Shown one piece after another: positions 55,607 to 63,713 of a DNA stretch of 64,000 bases. Position numbers and translations under genes: made by a program. The notes under the pieces are model-generated. The model saw nothing but the letters and a program-made list of their open reading frames with translations, did no database searches and was not told the DNA's origin. How positions within the stretch are numbered: position 1 is the first letter of the stretch; each line of letters opens with the position of its first letter. The stretch is from Hyphomicrobiales bacterium (GTDB lineage: Bacteria > Pseudomonadota > Alphaproteobacteria > Rhizobiales > Devosiaceae). Location: NCBI GenBank assembly GCA_027487555.1, contig JAIYDI010000018.1:434001-498000 (forward strand), in the 5' to 3' direction.

Positions 55607-55620
55607 CTGCCAATCCGGAC

Positions 55621-56361
55621 TCAGTACGCGACGTTCCAGATGACGTTGACGTCGACCTGGAAATCCAGGCTACCGGCGGCGACGGGCACGGGGGCGGCGT
55701 CGGCGGCAGCCGACATGGCCTTCATCAGGTAAGGCTGCGGCGAGCTGTAGCCCTGCATTTCGGTAATGGACACCAGCGGCCCGAGTTCCTCGCCGGCGGC
55801 GGTGGCATAGAGCTCAGCCTTGCGCTTGGCGTCCTCGAAGGCGTGCTTGCGGGCCTCGTCGAGCAACGCGCTCGGATCGTTGACGCCGAAGCTGATGCCG
55901 TTGATGGTGTTGGCGCCGACGGTCACCTGCTTGTCGAGCACGGCGCCGAGCTGGGTGAGATCGCGAATGGTGACATTCACGGTGTTGAAGACCACATAGC
56001 CATCGATCCGGGGCGGCAGGGTGTAGCCATTGGCGTCACGCAGATCGGAATAGATGTAGTTCGGGTTCACCGAGAAGTTCGAGGTTTGCACATCCTTGTC
56101 GGCGATGCCGGCAGCGGTGAGCGCCGCGAGCAGATCGGCCATCGCCTTGGAGTTGGCCGCGAGAGCCTCGCCTGCGGTCGGGCCTTGCGTGGTGACGCCC
56201 GAGGTGACGGTCGCCATGTCGGGTGTGGCGGAGACGATGCCCGTGCCCGTGACCGACAGTGTCGCGGGGTCGGCTGCATGGGTCGGGGCTGATGCGGCGA
56301 GTGCGCCGAAGGTGACGGTTCCGAGCATGAGGGCAGTGGCGATAATGCGGGTGTGGCGCAT
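55621..56361 (-). CDS. SIMPL (DUF541) periplasmic protein
   Basis: 246 residues: signal peptide (cleavage near HAA, residue 30), then the SIMPL domain with LSVTGTGIVSATPDMATVTSGV, TSNFSVNPNYIY and GANTINGISFGVND. Members occur in the periplasm and are linked to oxidative stress. GGAG precedes ATG at 56361. Confidence 0.9.
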   Translation of the reverse strand: MRHTRIIATALMLGTVTFGALAASAPTHAADPATLSVTGTGIVSATPDMATVTSGVTTQGPTAGEALAANSKAMADLLAALTAAGIADKDVQTSNFSVNPNYIYSDLRDANGYTLPPRIDGYVVFNTVNVTIRDLTQLGAVLDKQVTVGANTINGISFGVNDPSALLDEARKHAFEDAKRKAELYATAAGEELGPLVSITEMQGYSSPQPYLMKAMSAAADAAPVPVAAGSLDFQVDVNVIWNVAY

Positions 56362-56577
56362 GGGGCGCTCCTCTCCAGGTGTTGTTTCGGCCTGACGTGC
56401 CGATATGGTTTGGCACCTGAACGTGGTTTGAACAGGGCAGTTGAGGATTTGACGATAGCTGCCACGGAAACCTTGGGCCGGAATCAGCATTAAGTCGCAG
56501 ATTGCCTTGCGGTCCGCCGCTGGACAGGCCGGGTGGCAGGGGCTATCGAACCGCATCCCCAAAAGTGGAGGCAGGGC

Positions 56578-57732
56578 ATGAGCGTTGCATTGGTTCCAGC
56601 CGAGGGCGTACTGCTCGGCCGCGCGATGGTGCCGGGTTTCCTCTATCCACGCGTGGTGACGGTGCGCGGTGGCCGGGTGCTCGACATCACCGCACAGGTG
56701 GCGCCGACCTCGCGCGATATCTGCGAACAGGATGACCCGGCGGCTTACGTCGCGGGTGCCGCGGGCACCGATATCGGCGCCATCGACGTGATTGTCGCCA
56801 ATAGCTGGGCGGCGAAAAGCGACGCGCGCCTGCCGGCGCTGCTGTCGCCCATCGATCTGCAGGCGGTGAAGGCGGCTGGGGTAACTTTCGTCGTTTCGCT
56901 GCTGGAGCGGGTGATAGAGGAGCAGGCGCGCGGCGACAAGAGCCGGGCCGATGCGCTGCGCAAGGATATTCTCGCGCTGGTCGGCACCGATTTGAGCCAG
57001 CTCGAGCCGGGCTCGCCGGCCGCGATGGGGGTGAAGCAGACGCTGATCGCCCGCGGCGTGTGGAGCCAGTATCTCGAGGTGGGCATCGGGCCCGATGCGG
57101 AGATTTTCACCAAGTGCCAGCCGATGGCCTCGGTGGGGTTTGGCGCCGATGTGGGCATCCTGCCGATTTCGGAGTGGAATAACCCCGAGCCGGAAGTCGC
57201 GATGGTGGTGGCCTCCACGGGCCGCATCGTCGGGGCGACGCTGGGCAATGATGTGAACCTGCGCGATGTCGAGGGCCGCTCGGCGCTGCTGCTCGGCAAG
57301 GCCAAGGACAATAATGCCTCGGCCTCGCTCGGGCCGTTCATCCGGCTGTTCGACGGGCAGTTCACCATCGAGACGGTGAAGGCGGCCGATATCGCGCTGC
57401 GCGTCGAGGGCGAGGATGGCTTCGTGCTCGAGGGCGTGTCGAACATGAGCCAGATTTCGCGCTCGCCCGAGGCGCTGGTGAAAGCGGCGATCGGGCGGCA
57501 CCACCAATATCCGGACGGGTTCGTGCTGTACCTCGGCACCATGTTCGCGCCGGTGAAGGATCGCGGCGGCGTAGGCAAGGGCTTCACGCACAAGGGCGGC
57601 GACGTGGTGTCGGTGTCGACGGCGAGCCTCGGCACCCTCTCCAACATCGTGCGGCTCTCGACGGAAGCCAAGCCCTGGACCTATGGTGCGAGCCATTTGA
57701 TGCGCGATCTCGCCAAGGCGGGATTGCTGTAA
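56578..57732 (+). CDS. xylX: 2-keto-3-deoxy-D-xylonate dehydratase (FAH family)
   Basis: A 384-residue FAH-superfamily enzyme that dehydrates 2-keto-3-deoxy-xylonate (or -arabonate) to 2-ketoglutarate semialdehyde in oxidative pentose breakdown. It shares with Caulobacter XylX the blocks VTFVVSLLERVIEE, WSQYLEVGIGPDAEIFTK, WNNPEPEV, LGNDVNLRDVEGRSALLL and GTMFAPVKDRG. GGAGGCAGGGC precedes the ATG. The downstream dehydrogenase would take the product to 2-oxoglutarate. Confidence 0.92.
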   Translation: MSVALVPAEGVLLGRAMVPGFLYPRVVTVRGGRVLDITAQVAPTSRDICEQDDPAAYVAGAAGTDIGAIDVIVANSWAAKSDARLPALLSPIDLQAVKAAGVTFVVSLLERVIEEQARGDKSRADALRKDILALVGTDLSQLEPGSPAAMGVKQTLIARGVWSQYLEVGIGPDAEIFTKCQPMASVGFGADVGILPISEWNNPEPEVAMVVASTGRIVGATLGNDVNLRDVEGRSALLLGKAKDNNASASLGPFIRLFDGQFTIETVKAADIALRVEGEDGFVLEGVSNMSQISRSPEALVKAAIGRHHQYPDGFVLYLGTMFAPVKDRGGVGKGFTHKGGDVVSVSTASLGTLSNIVRLSTEAKPWTYGASHLMRDLAKAGLL

Positions 57733-57750
57733 GCTTTCGAATTTCCCGCC

Positions 57751-57854
57751 CCTCGTGGTTCGACAGGCTCACAATGAGGGGCTCATTTCTTGCAGGGGCC
57801 GCAGTGGTCACCTCATCTCAGTAGCCCTCATGGTGAGCCTGCCGAACCACGAGG
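57751..57854. repeat. inverted pair of family B repeats between xylX and the dehydrogenase gene
   Basis: Two near-exact copies of the 29-bp core in opposite orientation (57751-57779 and 57826-57854), spaced 46 bp. In the mRNA they would pair in a long intercistronic hairpin ending 22 bp before the dehydrogenase start. Confidence 0.75.
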
Positions 57855-57876
57855 ACGTGGCACAGAAGGAACGACA

Positions 57877-59316
57877 ATGACCGAACTGCACCAGAACCTG
57901 ATCAATGGCGAATGGGTCGCGGGCGAGGGGGTGAACAATATCAACCCATCGAACCTCGGCGACGTGGTGGGCGTCTATGCCCGCGCGACAAAGGACGACA
58001 CGCTCGCGGCCATCGCGGCGGCGAAGGCGGCGTTCCCGGCCTGGTCGCGCTCCGGCATCATGGAGCGCTGGCAGGTGCTGTCGAAGACCGCGCACGAAAT
58101 CTTCGCGCGGAAGGAAGAACTGGGGCGCCTGTTGAGCCGCGAAGAGGGCAAGACGCTGGCCGAGGGCATCGGCGAAGTCACCCGCGCCGGGCAGATCTTC
58201 GAGTTTTTCGCCGGTGAGGCGCTGCGCCTTTCGGGCGAGACCGTGCCGTCGGTGCGGCCGGGCGTCGGCGTCGAGATGACGCGCGAGGCCGTGGGCGTCG
58301 TCGGCATCATCACGCCGTGGAACTTCCCCATCGCCATTCCGGCCTGGAAGATCGCGCCGGCGCTGTGCCACGGCAATACCGTGGTGTTCAAGCCGGCTGA
58401 CCTCGTGCCGGGCTGCTCGTGGGCCATCGTCGAGATCCTGCACCGCAATGGCCTGCCCAAGGGCGTGCTCAACCTGGTGATGGGCAAGGGCTCGGTGGTG
58501 GGCCAGGTGCTGCTCGACAGCCCCGATGTCAACGCGCTCACTTTCACCGGCTCGGTCGGCACAGGCCGCCGCGTCGCGGAAGCCAGCGTCAAGGTGATGC
58601 GGAAGTTCCAGCTCGAAATGGGCGGCAAGAACCCGACCATCGTGCTCGACGACGCGGACCTGAAGGTGGCGGTGGAAACCGTGGCGCAATCAGCGTTCTT
58701 CTCGACCGGCCAGCGCTGCACCGCCACCTCGCGCGTGATCGTGACCGAGGGCATCCATGATGCCTTCGTCGATGCGCTGTGCGAGCGGACCAAGAACCTG
58801 CGCGTCGGCGATGCGCTGGCAAAGGAAACCGAGATCGGCCCGGTGGTCGATGCCGGCCAGCTCAAGCAGGACATGGACTATATCGATATCGGCCAACAGG
58901 AAGGCGCGAAGCTGCGCGTCGGCGGACAGCGGGTCAACCGCGAGACCGAAGGCTATTACCTGCAGCCGGCGCTGTTCACCGAGGTGAGCCCGGCCATGCG
59001 TATCGCGCGCGAGGAAATCTTCGGGCCGGTGGCGGCGGTGATCCGCGTGAAGAACTACGAGGAAGCGCTCGCGGTGGCCAACGACACTGAGTTCGGGCTT
59101 TCGGCCGGCATCGTCACCACCTCGCTCAAGTATGCGACGCATTTCAAGCGCAATGCCGAGGCCGGCATGGTGATGGTGAACGTGCCGACGGCCGGCGTCG
59201 ATTTCCACGTGCCGTTCGGCGGGCGCAAGGGCTCGAGCTACGGTCCGAAGGAGCAGGGCAAGTACGCGGCCGAGTTCTTCACGCAGGTGAAGACGGCCTA
59301 TACCGCCGCCGGCTGA
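57877..59316 (+). CDS. 2,5-dioxovalerate (alpha-ketoglutarate semialdehyde) dehydrogenase
   Basis: A 479-residue aldehyde dehydrogenase. PWNFPIAIPAWK near 152, the Glu in LEMGGKNP near 249 and catalytic Cys in GQRCTATSR near 284 are present. The neighbouring xylX makes the semialdehyde assignment likely, though ALDH substrate cannot be read from sequence alone. AAGGAA precedes the ATG. Confidence 0.88.
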   Translation: MTELHQNLINGEWVAGEGVNNINPSNLGDVVGVYARATKDDTLAAIAAAKAAFPAWSRSGIMERWQVLSKTAHEIFARKEELGRLLSREEGKTLAEGIGEVTRAGQIFEFFAGEALRLSGETVPSVRPGVGVEMTREAVGVVGIITPWNFPIAIPAWKIAPALCHGNTVVFKPADLVPGCSWAIVEILHRNGLPKGVLNLVMGKGSVVGQVLLDSPDVNALTFTGSVGTGRRVAEASVKVMRKFQLEMGGKNPTIVLDDADLKVAVETVAQSAFFSTGQRCTATSRVIVTEGIHDAFVDALCERTKNLRVGDALAKETEIGPVVDAGQLKQDMDYIDIGQQEGAKLRVGGQRVNRETEGYYLQPALFTEVSPAMRIAREEIFGPVAAVIRVKNYEEALAVANDTEFGLSAGIVTTSLKYATHFKRNAEAGMVMVNVPTAGVDFHVPFGGRKGSSYGPKEQGKYAAEFFTQVKTAYTAAG

Positions 59317-59326
59317 GGCCTCGCCG

Positions 59327-59375
59327 GAGTGCTTTCCAGGAAAAGTTGCAAGACTTTTCCGCCTCGAAAGCGCGG
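59327..59375. repeat. palindromic intergenic repeat, family C, copy 3
   Basis: GTGCTTTC/GAAAGCGC outer arms and AAAAGT/ACTTTT inner arms. It starts 10 bp after the dehydrogenase stop. Confidence 0.75.
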
Positions 59376-59405
59376 CAAGGCAGAGACTTCGGATCAACAG
59401 GCTTT

Positions 59406-59450
59406 CCAGCGCCGCCATCCCTTGCTAAGAGGCGGCGGCGCTGGATTATT
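59406..59450 (+). terminator. stem-loop between the dehydrogenase gene and tRNA
   Basis: CCAGCGCCGCC/GGCGGCGCTGG, an 11-bp stem with a 17-base loop followed by ATTATT. It may end the xylX transcript. Confidence 0.42.
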
Positions 59451-59458
59451 CGTCCGGC

Positions 59459-59534
59459 GGGCCTATAGCTCAATGGTTAGAGCCGACCGCTCATAACGGT
59501 CTGGTTCCAGGTTCGAGTCCTGGTGGGCCCACCA
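59459..59534 (+). tRNA. tRNA with CAU anticodon, probably tRNA-Ile2
   Basis: A 76-nt cloverleaf with acceptor GGGCCTA/TGGGCCC, D arm GCTC/GAGC, anticodon stem GACCG/CGGTC with loop CTCATAA, T arm CCAGG/CCTGG and encoded CCA. The CAU anticodon with this body looks like alphaproteobacterial tRNA-Ile2, whose C34 is modified to lysidine to read AUA, rather than a Met tRNA. Automatic annotation may call it Met. Confidence 0.93.
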
Positions 59535-59592
59535 TTTTCCTTGTGTTGCGCGGTTATGAGCGGTGTGCTTTGCCTCTCGCCGGCGGGCTGGC

Positions 59593-59641
59593 CATAACGG
59601 TCTCCGTCCAGGTTCGAGTCCTGGTGGGCCCACCATTTTTT
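59593..59641 (+). repeat. duplicated 3' half of the tRNA (att-like scar)
   Basis: A direct repeat of 59492-59538, 101 bp downstream: CATAACGGTCT, then TCCAGGTTCGAGTCCTGG and TGGGCCCACCATTTT, with three or four mismatches. Anticodon-loop to CCA is kept but the 5' half is absent, as left by integration or loss of an element at a tRNA 3' end. Confidence 0.8.
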
Positions 59642-59744
59642 CCTGTGTTGCGGTACCACAAGTGCGCGAAGTGCTTCCTCGCGCTCGATGAACCGATCAC
59701 CCGTCATCATGGCCCCATGCATTTCGCTGCAGCTATGTGTGGGT

Positions 59745-61052
59745 TCACTGAAGAGCTTTGTGCCGTAGCCCTGCAGCCACGCTGTTTATGTGCGCGTCCG
59801 ACACCCCTGCTTCCGCGGCAAAATCCGGCCATTTGGCCACCGCCTCGATGACCGCGTCCAGCAGTTCATTGACGCGGACGAGTTTCAGATCAGCAGCCTT
59901 GCCGAAGGCCACCAGGTCTTCGCGGCTGAAGGCATCGCGCTTTCCATTGAGGCTCATCTGGTGCCTGTCGGTCCACGATCCACTGGGATTGTAGGCGTAT
60001 GCGATATCGAATGCCGGTGACAGCCGCCACTTGCCGGCGCGATCCATCAGGTAGGCGATGTTCTTGGGGTGGTCGTCCTGGTTTCGGCCCACGACATTGA
60101 ACAGCGCCCGCATTACCTGTTGTTCGACGTCATGCCTTCCCGCGTCCAGTTGCTTCAGCACCTGCACCGCCTGCTCGTAAGAATAGGCGCCGGCCACATT
60201 GAAGTCGTAGTGCATCATTGCAGTGAGCGATTGCATGTGGAGTTTGTCGCCGCCATCCGGCCGATCGAAGCGGCGGGTCATGAAGTGAGCCCGGCCATTC
60301 TCGACATGCAGTCGGCAACGTGTCATCTCGATTCCCGCCGCCACTGCCATCTTGTGGTAGGCAAACTCGATGCGGCCGAAGCCCTGGGGATCGGCGAGCT
60401 CCTTGTCTGCGTTCTTGGAAACGCCATCAAACTTCAGCAGCCAATGCGCGAACCCCGGATCAGCGCCGACCTGACCGGAGCGGAATTCTCCCGTGGATTC
60501 GTTCCACGACAGCACGGCCTTTGCGCGTGCGCCACCCGCAGAGGTGCCGACCCGCAAGATGTGCTCGAGGGCGTGCATGTCCTCGGCCTTGCCGGAAAGC
60601 TTGCCGGAGAACTGGTTGCGTTCGTCGAGGATCCGGTTGGCCAGGGTGACGAGCTCTGCAATATCGACGCTGCTCGAGCCTCGGATTGCCCCGGTTGCGG
60701 CAGGCTCGAATTCAAGGGCGCCGATGCCGCGTGTGCCGATGTAGCAGAGGCGCTCGACCGGATTGAAGGATGCCGGAGACCGGCCCTGGCGCGCCAGCCA
60801 GGTGTCGATGAGCTGGTTCCCATACTTGTCCGGGAGGGAATCGGCGAGGAGGCCTGGCAGCCCCTTGAAGGTCTCTCGCGATAGCGCCGGAAAGGAATAG
60901 GGCAAGGCTCTGGTGGGCATCATCAGCGGAGCGATTTCGATGCCCGAGCCGACGATCTCGGGAGCGTACTGGAAAACGCCGTACCTGCGAGCCTCGTCCC
61001 ACGAGACCGCGCCGACCTGTGTGCCCCACAGTTTCACAGATGCATTGGTCAT
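59745..61052 (-). CDS. hipA: HipA-family serine/threonine kinase toxin
   Basis: 435 residues. HipA N-terminal subdomain (about 5-110), Gly-rich loop GTSAGGARAKA near 169-179 with the regulatory Ser, catalytic loop GRNQDDHPKN near 322-331 and metal site LSPAFDIAY near 344-352. Kinases of this family phosphorylate aminoacyl-tRNA synthetases such as GltX and cause growth arrest. Overlaps hipB by ATGA. Lies beside the tRNA scar. Confidence 0.93.
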   Translation of the reverse strand: MTNASVKLWGTQVGAVSWDEARRYGVFQYAPEIVGSGIEIAPLMMPTRALPYSFPALSRETFKGLPGLLADSLPDKYGNQLIDTWLARQGRSPASFNPVERLCYIGTRGIGALEFEPAATGAIRGSSSVDIAELVTLANRILDERNQFSGKLSGKAEDMHALEHILRVGTSAGGARAKAVLSWNESTGEFRSGQVGADPGFAHWLLKFDGVSKNADKELADPQGFGRIEFAYHKMAVAAGIEMTRCRLHVENGRAHFMTRRFDRPDGGDKLHMQSLTAMMHYDFNVAGAYSYEQAVQVLKQLDAGRHDVEQQVMRALFNVVGRNQDDHPKNIAYLMDRAGKWRLSPAFDIAYAYNPSGSWTDRHQMSLNGKRDAFSREDLVAFGKAADLKLVRVNELLDAVIEAVAKWPDFAAEAGVSDAHINSVAAGLRHKALQ

Positions 61053-61402
61053 CTGTCACCCCAACGGAAGGGCAGCTTGCCGATTGGGGTCTTGGGCGCA
61101 CGCGCCCTTCGTCGTTCGTGCCCTTTCAGGTTAACACGTTCCATTGGCCGAATGGCGGGATCAGGAAGCAGGGCCTCGAGATGTGATGTGAGGCCGAGCG
61201 CCGTCATCACTCGAACCATGATGTCTATCGTTCCGCCTTGCCCCGCCTCGAGGCGCGCCAATGTGCGGGTTCCGATGCCCGCCCGCTCCGCGAGGTCGGA
61301 CTGCGTGACGTTTGACGCAAGGCGCAACTGGGCCAGCCGGCGGCCCATGTCCGCTAAAATCTGCTCGGTACTTGCGAGCGTATAATCGACGTTATCAGCC
61401 AT
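61049..61402 (-). CDS. hipB: HipB-type antitoxin, XRE family
   Basis: 117 residues with an HTH at about 20-72 (LAQLRLASNVTQSDLAERAGIGTRTLARLE-type core) and a basic tail ending GKLPFRWGDR. It should neutralise HipA and repress the operon through repeats in the promoter region. Confidence 0.9.
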   Translation of the reverse strand: MADNVDYTLASTEQILADMGRRLAQLRLASNVTQSDLAERAGIGTRTLARLEAGQGGTIDIMVRVMTALGLTSHLEALLPDPAIRPMERVNLKGHERRRARAPKTPIGKLPFRWGDR

Positions 61403-61515
61403 TTATGACGCCATAGATCTTGTAGTGCGTCATTAGATGCCAATTATGGCTGATAATGTCAATGTGCATTATGTGGCTGATTATTGGCTCATGTCCCGCA
61501 TAAAGTGCCGATAAT
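61392..61515 (-). promoter_or_regulatory. hipBA operator/promoter region with repeated half-sites
   Basis: TGGCTGATAA occurs at 61392-61401 (inverted), 61447-61456 and, as TGGCTGATTA, at 61474-61483, with a looser GCCGATAATG near 61507. The region is AT-rich compared with its surroundings. Repeated sites are typical of HipB-type operators. Confidence 0.6.
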
Positions 61516-61609
61516 GACGTATTAAGTCTCGCCGCGCCCTAAGTGGCGAGCCGCCGGCGATGCTGCCGGGTGCCGTTTTGTGTGTCACCTGCTCCGGACA
61601 CTGGTAAGC

Positions 61610-61746
61610 TCACCGCGCCCTATAGCCGCCATCGATCACGTGCGCTTCGCCTGTGACATAGGACGAGGCCGGGCTGCAGAGGTAGAGCGCGCCGGCGGCG
61701 ATTTCGTCCACGGTGCCGGCGCGGCCCATGGGCGTCATGTGTCGTC
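61610..61746 (-). pseudogene. truncated SDR dehydrogenase, C-terminal fragment
   Basis: The minus strand encodes [20 protein letters not shown] and then [16 protein letters not shown]-stop, the classic C-terminus of a sugar-type SDR. An in-frame TGA lies three codons before this ATG, and the rest of the gene is missing. It is a remnant between hipB and the DeoR regulator. Confidence 0.75.
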
Positions 61747-61769
61747 AGAGCGGATTGCCATCGTCCCCG

Positions 61770-62606
61770 CTACTCCGCGATCACCACTTCGACGCCGCGG
61801 CGTTCGAGTTCGCGGCGGTCGGCATCGGTGATGCCGTCGTCGGTGATGAGGGTGTGCACCATTTCCACCCCGCCCAGCGCCGAAAAGGAGACCCGGCCGA
61901 TCTTGGTGGAATCGGCGAGGAGATAGACGCGCGAGGCCGACTTGATCATGGCGCGCTTCACGTAGATGTCGCCGATGGCGGGATAGGTGAGCCCCGCATC
62001 GAAGGAAATGCCAGCGGTGGCAAGGAACAGCTTCTCGGCGAAGATGCCGACGAAGAAATCGGCGCTCTTTTCGCCGCTGAGCGACAGGGTGGGGGCCTTG
62101 AACTGCCCGGCGGGCATGTGGACACTGTTGGTGGGGATGGCCCCGAGCATCAGTGCGATGTTGAGCGCGTTGGTGATGATGTTGAGATTGTTGCGCTCGC
62201 GCAGGTTCTCGGCGAACTCTGTGGTGGTGGTGCCCGAGTCGATGATGATGGTCTCGTTGTCGCGCACGAAGGCAGCCGCTGCGATGCCAATGCGCTGCTT
62301 GCGGTCCATGTTCTGACCGTGCTGCAGGGACATGGACTTGACCTGCTGCGGCACCGACTTGAGATAGGCGCCACCATGCTCGCGCGTGATGTGGCCGTCG
62401 AGTTCAAGCCGTTCGAGATCCGTGCGGATCGTCGCCTCGGACACGGCAAAGGCGGCAGACAGGTCGCGCACGCGGGCGCTGCCTTCTTCCTGCAGCCATT
62501 CGAGAATCTTCATCCGGCGCGGCTCGGCCAGCAGGTGCGGTCGCGCACCCGTGGCCGATGTGGCCCGACGTGGCCTGGGAGATCGCGGAAGGCGCGGCTT
62601 CGTCAT
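61770..62606 (-). CDS. DeoR/GlpR-family transcriptional regulator
   Basis: 278 residues. The HTH lies at about 31-80 (RRMKILEWLQEEGSARVRDL, VSEATIRTDLERLE), and the sugar-phosphate sensor domain has DSGTTTTEFAENLRE and FLATAGISFDAGL. It is next to a broken SDR gene and near xylX, so it probably once controlled, or controls, a sugar pathway. Confidence 0.92.
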   Translation of the reverse strand: MTKPRLPRSPRPRRATSATGARPHLLAEPRRMKILEWLQEEGSARVRDLSAAFAVSEATIRTDLERLELDGHITREHGGAYLKSVPQQVKSMSLQHGQNMDRKQRIGIAAAAFVRDNETIIIDSGTTTTEFAENLRERNNLNIITNALNIALMLGAIPTNSVHMPAGQFKAPTLSLSGEKSADFFVGIFAEKLFLATAGISFDAGLTYPAIGDIYVKRAMIKSASRVYLLADSTKIGRVSFSALGGVEMVHTLITDDGITDADRRELERRGVEVVIAE

Positions 62607-63069
62607 GGACAGGTCTCGAAAGCACCGGGCGTGCCGGGGTCTCCGGCGATCTCCTGTGTGTCACCGCGCCCGGAGCTTTGCAACGGCAGCAACGGAGTGG
62701 TGCACGGCCATAACCGGTCCGTCGCTGGGCCAGTCACGCTTCAAATGAAGCGTCCAGAGAGCCCAAGTCGTTGCCTTGTGGCGCTTCAGAAGCGGAACAT
62801 GGGTGCCATTCTTCCTGGAAGCGCCCTCGCAACCAGGTTGGCATGCCTGGCCCGGCGGCAACCCCGCGGGCAACCGATGCGCGCAGGGCCCCGCCGCGCA
62901 GAAACCGGGCATCGAAGCGGGCTTTTCCCCGTTCACAAGTCGAACGAAACGCTATAGGTTCCGCGCCATTTCGGAGCCGGGGAGGCGCGTGGCCAAGCTG
63001 GACCGAAGGTATGGCTTTACCCCCGCGGACCGGACCAGTTGGCCAGTCTCCGGGCATCCAGGAGAGACA
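62607..63069. other. 463-bp region upstream of infA
   Basis: No gene is supported. GTTCAC at 62931 and TATAGG at 62953, 16 bp apart, are a possible infA promoter. A long GC-rich leader then runs to the AGGAGAGACA ribosome site. Confidence 0.4.
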
Positions 63070-63288
63070 ATGGCCAAGGAAGACGTGCTCGAGTTTCAAG
63101 GCGTGGTGACGGAATTGCTGCCCAACGCCACTTTCCGCGTCAAGCTCGACAACGGTCACGAGATCATCGCGCACACTGCCGGCAAGCTGCGGCAGAATCG
63201 CATCCGCGTGCTCGCGGGTGACAAGGTGCTGTGCCAGATGACGCCGTACGACCTCACCAAGGGTCGTCTCACCTATCGTTTCCGCTGA
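63070..63288 (+). CDS. infA: translation initiation factor IF-1
   Basis: 72 residues, [19 protein letters not shown] through ...[10 protein letters not shown], full-length OB-fold IF-1. AGGAGAG precedes the ATG. The stop lies in a hairpin. Confidence 0.97.
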   Translation: MAKEDVLEFQGVVTELLPNATFRVKLDNGHEIIAHTAGKLRQNRIRVLAGDKVLCQMTPYDLTKGRLTYRFR

Positions 63289-63304
63289 GGGCTCGCGCCC
63301 TCAG
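63285..63304 (+). terminator. hairpin overlapping the infA stop codon
   Basis: CTGAGGGC/GCCCTCAG with a 4-base loop, no U-tract. It may protect the short infA mRNA. Confidence 0.4.
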
Positions 63305-63330
63305 CCATATTCGCCGAATGTCCGTACTTG

Positions 63331-63660
63331 TCAGCCGCCCGTCTGCGTGGTGTCGCGCAGGCTGTCGCGCTCGGCTTCCGCCGCGAGCGCCCGATCGCGC
63401 CATTCGGCGATGGTGAGGCCATCCAGCCGCGCCTCTTCGGCGGGTACGGCCGCGAGAACTTCCTCCTCGGGCGGCGTGCCGCTGAGTTTGCCGTGCAGTG
63501 CGATGATATAGTCCGCATCGTCGGGGTGGAGCGTGCCGGCGCGGAATTCATCCAGCATGCGCCGCAGGTCGGCCGCCGTGTCCTCGTTCAGGGTTTCCGA
63601 AGCGAGCATCTGCTGGATCAGTTCGTCTGGCTGCACCGTCACATCTCCCGGTTTGTTCAT
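63331..63660 (-). CDS. hypothetical acidic protein
   Basis: 109 residues, MNKPGDVTVQPDELIQQMLA then LHPDDADYIIALHGKLSG and a helical tail. Predicted mostly helical and soluble. I do not recognise it; a longer in-frame start at 63774 is unlikely. Confidence 0.65.
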   Translation of the reverse strand: MNKPGDVTVQPDELIQQMLASETLNEDTAADLRRMLDEFRAGTLHPDDADYIIALHGKLSGTPPEEEVLAAVPAEEARLDGLTIAEWRDRALAAEAERDSLRDTTQTGG

Positions 63661-63713
63661 CGGCGCGGACCCTAAACAAACTCGTCGCGATAGGAAACCC
63701 GTCGCGCAGCCAT

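Larger units (their letters stand above)
55170..55620. other. 451-bp divergent/tail region between OmpA-family and SIMPL genes
   Basis: No gene is supported. It contains the EcfG-type promoter, a degenerate repeat near 55450 and a family A REP plus hairpin at 55541-55606. Confidence 0.5.

Noticed and set aside
56362-57696. In-frame N-terminal extension of the SIMPL gene to 691 residues
   Set aside because: The added part is antisense to xylX. The true start has a signal peptide and ribosome site at 56361.
59560-59640. Second complete tRNA
   Set aside because: Only the 3' half is present; no acceptor 5' strand or D arm can be formed.
59477-59722. Minus-strand ORF with WWAHQDSNLD-like segments
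   Set aside because: It is the known artefact of translating tRNA genes backwards, here twice because of the duplicated 3' half.
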